Origin: Aquila chrysaetos chrysaetos
Lineage: Eukaryota > Chordata > Aves > Accipitriformes > Accipitridae
Length of the DNA stretch: 64,000 bases
NCBI RefSeq assembly: GCF_900496995.4
Contig: NC_044018.1
Coordinates: forward strand, 28,364,858 to 28,428,857
Direction: 5' to 3'
The notes beneath the pieces were generated by a model. It did no database searches. It saw only the letters and a program-made list of their open reading frames with translations, and was not told the DNA's origin. How positions within the stretch are numbered: the first letter of the stretch is position 1; each line of letters opens with the position of its first letter. Positions 14,701 to 24,606 of this stretch are shown piece after piece. Both the position numbers and the translations under genes were made by a program.

Positions 14701-17700
14701 CCCCAGCACCTGTGTCACCTCCCACCCACAGCCACATCTGAGGCAGCAAGACAGCATGTCCCAAGCTTATTAGTAAAGAAAGCAACCCAAAACACACACC
14801 ACTTCCATCCAGCTATGACCAGTCCCTTATAAGTTGTTAGACACAGCCCCATGGCATCTCCCCCACCAACCCGCCATGGTACAGGGGCCACAGCTTACAG
14901 CATGGCTGAGGGCAAGGAGAAGGGAGAAGGACATGAAATCAGAGGAAAACACCAGCAGGGATCAGGGCACAGGACCCAGCTGCAGAGAGGAAATCCTGCC
15001 AGGCTTGTCAGGGAGGGGACAAGAGATGACATCTCCTAAACAAGTCTTCCGGGATACCCAAAATACCACCATCCTAACCCATTTGGGCTTTACCCATCCT
15101 AATTCATCACGACAGTAGAAAGACCCAGATGGTTATTAGAGCAAGCTGGAAGGTTATTTATCCCCTCTGTTTCTGACCCCTGAAGGCAAATAAGAATGGG
15201 AAAAATCTGTGAGACCACTGGAGTGTGCAGGCACACACATCTCAGAGGGGTTTAGCTTGCTCTTACCCCTTCCCCAAACATCTGCATCCCTGCAGCTGCG
15301 ACCTTTGCCACTGGATGGAACAGGCTATCAGCAAAGCACAGCAGAGGAAGAGGATTGAGCAGAGATAGAGGACCCAGGAGTCATTAAATCCAGTCCCTCC
15401 AGCGCTCTCTCCAGTTCAAGCTGTGCTGACCAAGCAGTTGGCCACCCCAGCAGACTTGCTTGCCGGCCACTGCGTCCTGCATCCATCCCAGCTTGCCGCT
15501 ATACAGCCATTCCCCGGCATTGGGGACAGTCAAGCCTTTGTCTGCTTGTCACGACCAAGCAGAAGCTGCATGCAGCACCCACAGAAGAAAAGCTGTTTGT
15601 TTGCTGAGGAGTCAGCCACACAGACTGATGCTGGAACAATTCAGCCTTCAAGTCCAGCCATGTGTTAGCCTCCACTGGCTCTGAACACCGGCTCATAGCA
15701 GCCAGACATCACTTATGCCGCAACACCGATTTTGCCAGTTCAGCGGCTTCTTTGAAAGCTGGGGTTGAGCAGGAGCTAGAGGGGGGGGGCTGCTGCCTGC
15801 AGAACTAGGATCATTGCACCAGGACTTTTCCCAGCCCTGGGAAGTGGCATTTCCCAGTGCAGCAAGCTGGGAGAGGGGATTTTTCCCATGCCAGTACTGG
15901 GAAGGAGAGCAGGGACAGAGCACTGGAGTTTAGCCCCACCTCTGGAAAGCAGTGTGGTCTAGTGGTTGGGTAAAATAGCTTTTACATATAGGTATAGACT
16001 TACATGGCTTACAGCTACAGCTCTAGGCTGAGCTCTACCATGGACCAAACTGGGCACCACATCTCTAGTTTCCCTTTTCTCTCTAAGCCCTTAGGGGGAA
16101 TCCCTGCACCCCTCTACCCCCTCTGCAAGGAGCTCACCCTGGGTACAGCCACAGGAGGACTTACTGGGGTCGACATAAGCCCAGCTGGGGTGGAGCGGGA
16201 CCGATGGAGGAGGAGGGTAAGCACCAGACTTCATCCCTTCTCCTGCTGTTGCCTCCTCATAGGTTGGAGGAGCTGGTGGAGCCGTGGCATTGTCCTTCTT
16301 CTCCCCTTGCCCCTCAGAGTTGGGGGGTTTGTTGTTCACAGAGAGCTGCACAGAAAAGGGCGGGCAGAGGGGAGAGATTAGACTGTAAAAACAGCACAGA
16401 AACTGCCCTGCAATGGGGACCTGACAGGGCACGGATGGAGGTCTGGTGGTCCCTCCACTGGGGGGAGGGATCAGGAACTGGAAGGACACCCACCAACTCC
16501 TGTGGGGTGGCAACGGGCCCATCCCTGCACCCCCAGGAAGGAGCATCCTCTGGTGTGATTGAGGGAATAGATGGGAGAACACCTGACATGTTAAAGGGGA
16601 TGAAAAATTACAGGCAGCCAGGTTTGAGGGGAGACAGCCTTGCCCAGGCTCCTCCGTGGTGCCTCAGGCTCATATGTAACATGATAAGCATCCAAATAAT
16701 TCTCTGCTTTTCAGCCTCCTCCTTTCTAAATTTTCCCTTAAAAACCAGATTTCAGTCACTGGGCAGAAAATCCTGAACTCCTTCATTTCCACTTACATCC
16801 ATATTTTGAGGAGTTTCTTCTAGCCCCCCAGGAAACCCATGCTCTGGTTTGGCCCTCCAACACTTTCTTCTAGCTCATCCCCCTCTGCCCATCTAGAGGC
16901 TCAGCCTTGCTGCTTTCCATAATTTGAAGATGCAGCTAAGGGACTTGGCATCCCCTGTCTTCAGACTATGAAATCCCAGCAAAGATCCAGCCTCGGGCCA
17001 CCTGAGAGCTTGCTTCTCCTTGGGAACATTATCCATTTAACCTTCTAGATCTTTGTCAACCTGGGATAAGTTATGAGCCTGGTATCCTGCCCTTGCTGCC
17101 AAAGGGGGTGCCAGCTCAGCATCAGGGATAGCATCCCCATGGATCACAGGGATGGGGGGCTGGAAACCCGAGAAGTCCAAAATGAAGCAGACAGACTAAC
17201 CAGCACTGCAACACACAGCACAGTCCCTGTAAGAAAGTCTTAAATTACAGGCGTAATAGGCCCTTGAAAATAAAGCCAGGGTACCAGGCTGGGATGTGCA
17301 CCACGAGCAGCTCCAGCTGCCTCAGGATAACTGTGCCACCTCCTGTGCCAGCTCATAGGGACTGTCCTCACCCTGTCCTTCATTACATAGCCCTTGGGTA
17401 TAGGGTGGCCAATATCATGCAAGACCCCCAGAGATACCCAAGGAGATACAAGAGGGATGGTGCTGCCTGCATCCAGGCAGCCTCCAGGATCGTTGTCATG
17501 GCAATGGTGCACTGTGCAAAGGATGCATAAACCCCCCTTGCTGGTCTCAGAGCCTTGGAGAACCCCCAAAATCCAGAGCTCCCTGGAGCAGGAAGGAGGT
17601 GCCAAGGACTGACTGCTGGGGGCACGGATGGAAAAGCACAAGCACCCCATTGAGCTCCCCGACGCCCGGGATGGGTGGAGGAAACAGCCACAGGTCCAAC

Positions 17701-17973
17701 AGCAGGGTTGAGCTGCACATCCAGCACCGGGAAAAACAGCCCCCAACCCCATAATGACACAGCCCTCCATCCCTCTGCCGAAAACACCCCGATCGCAGGG
17801 GCCAACGCACCGGGCTGTGCATGGATACCCGGCTCCCCCCTCCACAGCAATTGTTTTATTCCTTAAATCCCCTCCCTTCAACCCACTTTCCCCCTCTAAA
17901 CATGCAAGAATTATGCAAGCAGGACGACTCACCGTCCCAGCACTGGCCTCCCACCTACCTTCCCCTGGGTCAT
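2534..17973 (-). CDS. FAIM2: FAIM2 (LFG2), Fas apoptotic inhibitory molecule 2, 12 coding exons
   Basis: FAIM2 is a seven-pass membrane protein of the BAX-inhibitor-1/TMBIM (Lifeguard) family. In mammals it is mainly neuronal, sits in ER/Golgi and plasma membranes, and protects against Fas-induced death. Coding exons on the minus strand, 5' to 3': 17959-17973, 16165-16345, 12982-13085, 12757-12821, 11922-11975, 9515-9565, 8927-8966, 8348-8385, 7072-7159, 6401-6496, 4498-4551, 2534-2683. Every junction is GT-AG and the frame closes, giving 311 residues against 316 in human. The cytosolic N-terminus (1-100) is proline-rich with a PPTY motif near residue 32. Hydrophobic segments fall near 101-121, 134-153, 160-181, 188-207, 220-240, 248-268 and 284-306. 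The start MTQGK has G at -3 and matches the family N-terminus. Introns hold only SINE remnants and homopolymers. Confidence 0.95.
4498..4551 (-). CDS. FAIM2: FAIM2 coding exon 11
   Basis: Encodes VPWLHAIYALLGAIIFTM, the start of helix 6. It has 18 whole codons, phase 0 at both ends, and a GTGAGT donor. Confidence 0.95.
6071..6140 (-). repeat. MIR-like SINE remnant
   Basis: The plus strand reads GGGGAAACTGAGGCACAAG, then a GTGACCTGCC..AGGGTCAC..CAGCT pattern. This is the well-known reverse-complement signature of the core and 3' part of tRNA-derived MIR SINEs. It lies in FAIM2 intron 10. Divergence is high, so the copy is old. Confidence 0.55.
6401..6496 (-). CDS. FAIM2: FAIM2 coding exon 10
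   Basis: Encodes FDFTSYQGVLFVMLMVLF followed by FGGIILAVILPYQY, which is helix 5. It has 32 whole codons, phase 0 at both ends. Confidence 0.95.
7072..7159 (-). CDS. FAIM2: FAIM2 coding exon 9
   Basis: Encodes YYNTKSVLLCLGITALVC followed by LSVTIFSFQTK, which is the loop plus helix 4. It differs from human by only a few conservative changes. Donor GTGAGT. Confidence 0.95.
8348..8385 (-). CDS. FAIM2: FAIM2 coding exon 8 (38-base exon)
   Basis: Encodes TLSMAYLTGMLS, the second half of helix 3, identical to human over this stretch as I remember it. It is the shortest internal exon, with donor GTAGGT. Confidence 0.92.
8679..8715. repeat. T37 homopolymer tract
   Basis: Thirty-seven consecutive T on the plus strand in FAIM2 intron 7, so poly(A) in the gene's own sense. 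No element body is recognisable beside it. Confidence 0.9.
8927..8966 (-). CDS. FAIM2: FAIM2 coding exon 7 (40-base exon)
   Basis: Encodes RYFPWNLILLSIF, the first half of helix 3. It is very short but has a clean TTGCAG acceptor and GTAAGT donor, and keeps frame with its neighbours. Confidence 0.92.
9515..9565 (-). CDS. FAIM2: FAIM2 coding exon 6
   Basis: Encodes AVFFVTYLILACCSGP, most of helix 2, ending in a split arginine codon. The residues after the human AVFFATYLTLACCSGP counterpart continue correctly into exon 7 (RRYFPW). Confidence 0.93.
10004..10060 (-). repeat. Possible MIR-like SINE remnant
   Basis: The plus strand reads AAAAGTGACTTGCCTAAGACC followed by GGAAGGTCTGTGTCTGAGAAGGGAA. 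This resembles the antisense MIR motif 'aagtgacttgcccaaggtcac...cagagctgggaa'. It lies in FAIM2 intron 5 and is a weak match. Confidence 0.35.
11922..11975 (-). CDS. FAIM2: FAIM2 coding exon 5
   Basis: Encodes EPVKGYIQTHSAWYWAS, the loop after helix 1 and the start of helix 2, with split Cys and Tyr codons at its two ends. Human has DPVKDYVQANPGWYWAS at this point. Confidence 0.93.
12757..12821 (-). CDS. FAIM2: FAIM2 coding exon 4 (first membrane helix)
   Basis: The exon encodes VYAILMVQLLVTVVIVAFFTF (residues 101-121; one helix), then two bases of a cysteine codon completed by the next exon. Donor GTAGGT, acceptor TTGTTGCAG. Confidence 0.93.
12982..13085 (-). CDS. FAIM2: FAIM2 coding exon 3 (residues 66-100)
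   Basis: This exon encodes the last part of the cytosolic tail, ending in MLTTFSWDDRNVRRVFIRK, just before the first membrane helix. The first 15 residues (STSPSYGSGGY...) are the most divergent part of the protein from the human sequence. The basic RNVRRVFIRK block fits the positive-inside rule. Confidence 0.95.
15944..16085 (+). repeat. MIR-like SINE remnant, sense orientation
   Basis: It starts with GCAGTGTGGTCTAGTGGTT, the characteristic 5' tRNA-like start of MIR-type SINEs. After a degraded middle, a CTGAGCTCTACCATGGACC..CTGGGC..CATCTCT..GTTTCCC run echoes the 'acctctctgagcctcagtttcc' segment. It lies in FAIM2 intron 2, about 80 bases from exon 2. Confidence 0.5.
16165..16345 (-). CDS. 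FAIM2: FAIM2 coding exon 2 (residues 6-65)
   Basis: This exon encodes the proline-rich cytosolic tail, including PPAPPTYEEATAGEGMK and LHPSWAYVDP, both close to mammalian FAIM2. PPTY is a PPxY type WW-domain ligand. The exon ends one base into a serine codon, at a GTAAGT donor. Confidence 0.95.
17959..17973 (-). CDS. FAIM2: FAIM2 coding exon 1 (residues 1-5)
   Basis: Five codons, M-T-Q-G-K, then a GTAGGT donor. The reading is identical to the start of mammalian FAIM2, which fixes the initiation codon. The 1.6 kb intron that follows is the gene's second longest after intron 2. Confidence 0.9.
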
Positions 17974-18500
17974 GGCTCCTCGCTAACGATGATGCTGCCC
18001 GGCCCTGGAAGCAGCAGCAGGAGGGAAAGGGCCGTAGCTAAGCACAAGCCTCCTCGCTGGCTCCCTTCCACCCCCTCTCCCGGGATGCCTCGGCTCTGGC
18101 TGCAACCGCTGCAGCTTCCACAGCCTGCGCCGATGCCTTCACCTTCTAGCAACATCCACGGAGCAACGGGCGCTGGAGGGAGGAGGACCGTACCATTCCC
18201 AGCCTGCAGCACAGGGGGAAGCCGGGAAAAAAACAGCTAAAACAGAGGCGAACGGCCACCGGCAGCGATGGGGAAGATGGACGGACACAGCACTGGGGAG
18301 GTGGCGGCAGGGTCCTGCACCACGGCGTGGGAAGCGGCCACCCCAGAGATGCTGAACTCGGGGGCCGGGATTGCAAAGGGGAGGGAGACGGGAAGGATGC
18401 TCTGCTGCAGCATCTCTCCGCCGCTGCGCGTTAGAGCCGACCACGGGCCGGGGAGCAGCAGCTTCCACAGGCCCTGCTGCAGCCCCGCACAGCAACAAGG
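17974..18500 (-). promoter_or_regulatory. FAIM2 5' UTR / promoter region, GC-rich
   Basis: The sequence immediately upstream of the FAIM2 start (rightwards) is GC-rich, with a visibly higher CpG density around 18240-18470 than in flanking DNA. I see no TATA box. A CpG-type promoter is the likely arrangement, with the transcription start somewhere here; the boundary is not defined by the sequence alone. Confidence 0.4.
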
Positions 18501-21500
18501 GCTGTTTTGGGGGCTGGAGGCTGCCCTGGGGCAGAGGGGAAGGCTGGAGCCAAGCTCTGTAACAGGAGAGCAGGAGGGAGGAATTGCACAGGGCTCTGGC
18601 TCCCTTCCTGACCCTTTCCAGTCTTTGCATGAAGCGGGGAGGGGGCATCTCAGAGAGGACAAGGCTCATTTGCCCCATGTGCCTTGTCCTCTTGGGACTT
18701 ATGCAGCCCCACCTGGGGGGCACAAGGAGGGTTTGGAGGTGTCCCAGGGCAGCCAGCACGCTGCAGCCCCCATCACCAAAGCAATGTTAGTAATTTAAGC
18801 CCTGGAGGGCTTAAATCTTGAGTCCTGCTCCCAGACCAAAGCATTTTCAAGGGAAGGGGCACAAAGCAAATGAGGTTTTGCCCCCCATGACAGGGTCAGG
18901 GTGGTGGGGGGATTACAGTCTCAAGGGCACAGGGAGATGAAGACATCTGCTTTTACGCCACAGGCAGCATGAAAGGTGAAAAAACCCAAAACGTCCCTTT
19001 ACACAGAGATGTGCTTCACATGGGCAGAAAATTTGTCCAGGATTGAGAAAGAGACAGACAGTACAAACAAAGCACACCCTCTACCTAAACACATGGAGAG
19101 GCAGGCTTGTGATGAATGACAGATGTCAGCAGAGCAGTCTTGCTCTGTGTTCCCACAAAATAAAAGCATAATTTCAGGCAGTTCTGGAACTACACTTAGG
19201 ATAGGAGCTGTGCCCCTACATCCCAACTGTCCACATCCTCCCTCCAGTCCTTCCCCAGCCCCTTCAAGTCATTTATTGCTTGTCATGCCATAAGCATGCA
19301 TCACTCCTCAAATTAGTTTGCCAAGTCTATAATACAGGTACAAAAAATAAATTAGCTTATCTGTTTACTCTGCCATGAAAAAAAAAAAAAAAGACCCTGC
19401 CACATTTTAGGCTCCCTAACCACAGTCCTAGAGAAGGTGAAGAATAGGCTGTCTGCAAGGAAAGGACTTTGAAAAGACCATCCCCATTTGCAGCTTCTGC
19501 AAAGAAGCAGGATGATGGAAGGGTTAAAAGGAAAGCATGAGCTGGAAATGAAAGAATGCAGCCAAGCAATGTACAGCTGGCATCCGTACAGACCTAGCCC
19601 GAGCTATTCAATTGGAAAGAGAGGCGATTACGACAAGGACTGCAAAAACTTGTCAGGATTATTCAGAATCAATTAAGTGCCAGTTAACCACAAGCTCCTC
19701 AAGGGCTTTCATTCTCCTCGAGGTTGAGCAGAGGCGTAAAACTGGGCAGGTCCCAAGTGAGGGAGAGAAACTCAACCTAGCAGGTGGGGTTGTCACTGCT
19801 CCGGCCAAGCACAAGGAAACCCTGCTTGGCTTGTTGACCCCTTTCAAGCATGGGGACAAGCCAAGGGGTCAAGTGCTTGGGAACAGAAACTCCAGGTGAT
19901 ACATGGCATTGTGGTGAGAAAGGAGACACCCATTTTCTTAACAAACCCCAGAAGGACTCATCCCAGCTGCAGTCCCTGGCCAAGCCAGATTCCTTGGTGG
20001 GACAATGCAGGACCCTGCATGCTCCATCCCAGGCAGAAGGTGCTTCAGAGAGCTAAAATACTGGGTCTGGAAGAGGAAAAACCCTCAGTAAAGAAAAGCA
20101 GATGGCACAACAGCCTCCCTCTAAATAAAAAGCAGCAGGGAAGAGAAACCAAGCCCCTCCACCACCCTGTTGTCTAGAAGGCCCATTCCCACCCCCTGAG
20201 CTCCCAGAGAGTATCTCAGTCTTCCCTCACTGCCCAGCCCCAAAACAAATCCAACACCAACAGGCAATGTTTTCAGGGGACTCTGTGAAACCATCATGTC
20301 TTCCCCTAGCCAGGAAAATTAGCTGGGAGAGCCCATGGGCTGCAAGGCTTGAAATGAGTCTCATCTCTGCCATGGAGAAGACAAGGATGACTCTGCCCAG
20401 CTGATAGCAATGAAAAGCAGAGCCCTTCAGCCTCTGCAGGGACCATCCTTCTCCATCAAAATAGCTCTTCCAAGCCTGGTTTCTTGCTTTCCTGTTTGAG
20501 CTGGAAGCTCTTAAATGTGTCAGAGTCCTACCAAGAAGGTAATTTTCTCCAGATCTCCTCTTTTCCCAGTCTTACAGATGCATTAGGAGGATAAGTACAC
20601 ACAAATGCCAGATTCCAGATCGTGATGCTCACACGCAGCATCACAGCAACTGTTCAACATCCCCTATCCAGCTCCCTGACCAACCGCTGGTCCAGCTCAG
20701 CATCAGGCTGTGTGAAGCAGCCATTTTCCTGCACACACATACCTTAATACTCAGGGGGGGGAGGAAAAAAAAAAAAAAAAAAATCTGTTGAGGCCACACC
20801 CTGCCAAATCCACAAGGGATTTCACAGGGATTAAAGCAATTTTGCTGAACACTCAATCACATCAAAAACAAGGTAAAGAAAAGCTGATGGGATAATTAAG
20901 GGATGTGCTGCCTCAACATACATGATGGCACACCCAGGAGCCCTCTGTAAAGACACTTTACCCCATCCCCAAGATGGAAAAGCCCCCAGTGGCAGTGAAT
21001 GTTCTGCCATGGACTTCAAAAAACATTAAAAAAAATAGGAATTTACCCTAGGCTTTCAGGCTGCTGAATTATCCACAGATTATTAATGCTAAATCCTGCC
21101 ACCAGGCTTGGTCCCTAGAAGGGAGATTAACATGCAAGCTGTGAACACCAGGGCACACATGAAGAGGGGTCTGGAAGGATAAAAGAAATAAACCCAACCT
21201 TATTCTTGAGGGGCAAAGCCCTACCCTTGTCTCCCATCCTGCCAGCATCCCAGGCACAGGGTAGGCAGGGAGCTCCCCAGTACCTATCAGCCCCAGGTGA
21301 GCCACCCCCGAGCTTCACCTCCACGAGAGGTGGAAACCTGCTCCCAAGAGCCACTATTTCCCTTTCCAGCCAGCTTGTACCTTCTTGCTCTTGTGCAGAG
21401 TCCTTCAGCTGAAATAGTCCTCCTTCCTCCCCAAGCTGTTCTTGAAGAGCAGAGATCGCTTCCCCTTAAGATGCAATGTAAGGAGCTGGACGAGCCAGAA

Positions 21501-23337
21501 CTATTTGGGGTGGGATGTTCTCACTGGCTTCCACACTAAGCATCAGTCTCTAGCTCAGGCTTTGATAGCCAACACTGGTGCCTGAGCTAAAAAAAAAAAA
21601 ACAACACCCCAACCCTTCATCACCTCCTTTATACCATCAGTTTTCCATTGCCTGGAAGAAAATCCTGCAAACTGTGCTCAGCTGAGCTGTCACACCTGAT
21701 CACAGGCACCCCAACTGCTGGGTAAAATCAACTTAAGCCCTCATAAGGGCATTTTAATTAGAGACAGCTCAAACTCCAGTGGTGGGCAGTAGCTGCAAGT
21801 CAGCTGGGGACCATTATCTGAGTAAGCTTCTTGGTTGCTTGCAGTTGTTTGCCCATGCTGTGGGGCTAAGACAGTGCCAGGATTTGGGTGCTTTGAGAAA
21901 CTTTGCCCTATTGTTTTTTCAAACGCCTCCAGAGCTGCGGTGTGTGATTTTGGTGAACTGCAGGGAACAGGTCCCAGTGGTGAGGTTAAAAAGTAAACAG
22001 AAGCAAAATCTGTGATACCCACAAACCACGTCAGAGAGTAACAACAACACACGCGCATACACCAACCAAACAAATAGATAAATATAAAGATGAGACACTC
22101 CCCAGGATTAAATTGTTCAGCTGCTCAGGAGTGCATTTCACTCATCGCTGCCAGAAGAACATGTTCTTACCACCATCGTGTGCATTTGATGCTGTTAAAC
22201 GAAAGGAATTGCACAAGTATGCAAACTTGCCTCACTGGGAGTGGGGGAACAGAACAGGTTTGGGTGACACTTGGAGTGACACCTTCATGCCACTGTGCAG
22301 TTTCTTCTTTAAACTATTATGAAGAAACTTTATATAATACAATCCAAGGATGTGCACAGGAATTTTTAAATTCTTATCGGTCCATATAACAAGTGACCCA
22401 TGGCCTTGCGGTGACGCAGCAGCCTGATGCCCAGGACCCGGGTAATCAGCAGGAAGAAAAGACGGAGGAAAGACCTTTGCTGCATTACAGAGCTCAAATT
22501 TCCATCACTGAAACTGGCCTAAAATCCAGGTTTGTTTTTGCTATCCTGGAAGAAGGCTCTGTCTTTGCCTTGGAAGCTCAAAGTTAGAAGTGAGGGTTTT
22601 TCCCGTCTGGCCTAATGACGTCCCAGGAATAGTTTGTAATGTGTGCCCTGTCCTCCAACCCCATGACACTTGCCTTCCTTGCCTACGTCCCCAAGGAGCA
22701 AACACCTTTGCATTTCCTCCTTTGCATAGCTCCAGATTTCCCGGCAAGCTGCTTCCTTCCTCTCTTTCCTCCTTAAAACACACCTTTCCCATAACATCCC
22801 TGCACACTTGACTTTGCTAGGTCAGGAGATTGATGCCTGCCTTGCTGAAAGTAACTTCATTTCCTCAAACTTGCCCATTTGTCTGCAGATTTCTCTCCTA
22901 CCGTTATACCATGAGTGACCTGATATTCACTACCTGGGTCCGTACCGTCCTTGTCCGAGATCAGTAACCTAAAATAGATTTGCAGTCATGGCGTGTGCTC
23001 TTTGAGTGGGATTTTCAGTTTCTGGTGTATGACAATACCTCCCCCACACCCCCAGTGAGACCTGGATCCTCTTGGATTCACACTGCAGCAAATTTACGAG
23101 CTCCATGGGACCAGCAAAAAGAAATGCAGAGCTCCCCAGGCAGCCCAGTCCCCACCCAGGAGACAGCAATGCTTTCCACATGCTGGACTTTGCCGGCAAG
23201 GTCTCGGAGGAGCTGCCAATGCTCCTCTCCACTCGATACAATTCAAGGAAGTGAAGCAAATTGCACTGACACTCCAGGGCCAGATCCCATCAACATAGGC
23301 ATAAATGCAGAAGGAAATCAGTGCAATAGCCCAGATT

Positions 23338-23360
23338 AAAAAAAAAAAAAAAAAAAAAAA
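23338..23360. repeat. A23 homopolymer tract
   Basis: Twenty-three consecutive A in the FAIM2-AQP2 spacer; no element body is recognised next to it. Confidence 0.85.
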
Positions 23361-24566
23361 GTCCTCAAAAAGCCTTTCTACCAAAGTAGGATGGCAATTC
23401 ACGCTGCTGAGAGCCCAATCCCTGCGCCACACCCGAAAACCCACACAGAAATCAAGTAACTAACCACAGATGAAAATATCCCATGCTGAACCTTTATTCT
23501 CAGAAGTGGAAAGGAGCCAGAGGCTTTACGAAACCAACTTTGTGGTTCCCTTACTGTTGCAGCCTTGGCATGGAAGTTGGTGTCTGGGTAGCACCATAAA
23601 GCAGAGAAAGAGACACATAGGGGAAAAGAGGATGAAAGGTGATAGGCAGATAATTAAAAAAGCATAGAAGGAGGGAAGAAAAATGGCACATTGCATTTAA
23701 ATTTTAAAAGCAATAGGTTGTATCTTCTCCTATCTAAATGCCTTATGTAATAGTATAAGTTTTAGGAGCAGTTTTGGATCCTGTCCTAGCCCTTTCCCAG
23801 CATATGTTGATCACACGGACCAAAGGAGACCTCTGCAGAATCCAGCACAGTGGAAGGGGCTAATGGCCAATCCTGAAGGCTCTTGAGGTCTTCTCATGGG
23901 TGGTATCCAATCTATTGAACTGTTCTGCTCCTTTTCCTGCTTTTCCCACCTTCCCAGATTCAACATAAATCTCCATCTGGTGTGGGAGGAATTTCCTGAA
24001 GCAACGTGGAAAACATGAAAAGCATAAAGGTTTCGTCTGATGTGAAAATGAGCATCACGAAAGCGGCTCTCAGCTAGCAGCTCAGTGGAGAGGACCTTCT
24101 GGGAACTCATACCAAGGTCCTAACCTTGTTCCTGATGCTGTCCCCGAACAGAGTAATGGTTTCCAAGCCAGTGTCAAAGCCCCAGTATGGATAATATCAG
24201 GCAGAGGGTAGCTGGTGGATGCCCATGGCCCATGGGCAATGTCATTCTCCAACAAAACCGCTCTTGCCCTCACAGCTCTAGGCCAACCATCCTGTTCACT
24301 TGCTGCGCTGCTTCTTCACTGGAGCCTATCTAGGGTAGGACCCCAACCTTTTGTTAATCGTTCAACTGGTTCTGCACAAACCCCACAGGCCTTTGGGCAC
24401 CAAGCACTGGAAACCCCAGGATGGAGGATGAGCCCACCATGGCTGGGAGTGTTCAGTAACTCGGAGAGTTACGGGACGGGCGGCACCACACAACGGCTCT
24501 GGGCTGCTGGTGAGATTGCACATGCTGAGCTTCACATTTTTAGCGTCGTGCTGAGACTCTGAGTTG

Positions 24567-24606
24567 AAGACACCTCTGAGCAGTTCAAGACACCTCTGAG
24601 CAGTTG
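24567..24606. repeat. Tandem duplication, 2 x 20 bases
   Basis: AAGACACCTCTGAGCAGTT(C/G) occurs twice head to tail at 24567-24586 and 24587-24606, with one difference at the last base. It is a local duplication with no coding context. Confidence 0.85.

Noticed and set aside
18268-18798. A 176-codon open frame on the plus strand near the FAIM2 promoter
   Set aside because: It overlaps equally long frames on the opposite strand in GC-rich DNA, has no recognisable domain, and lies in the expected FAIM2 promoter/5' UTR region.
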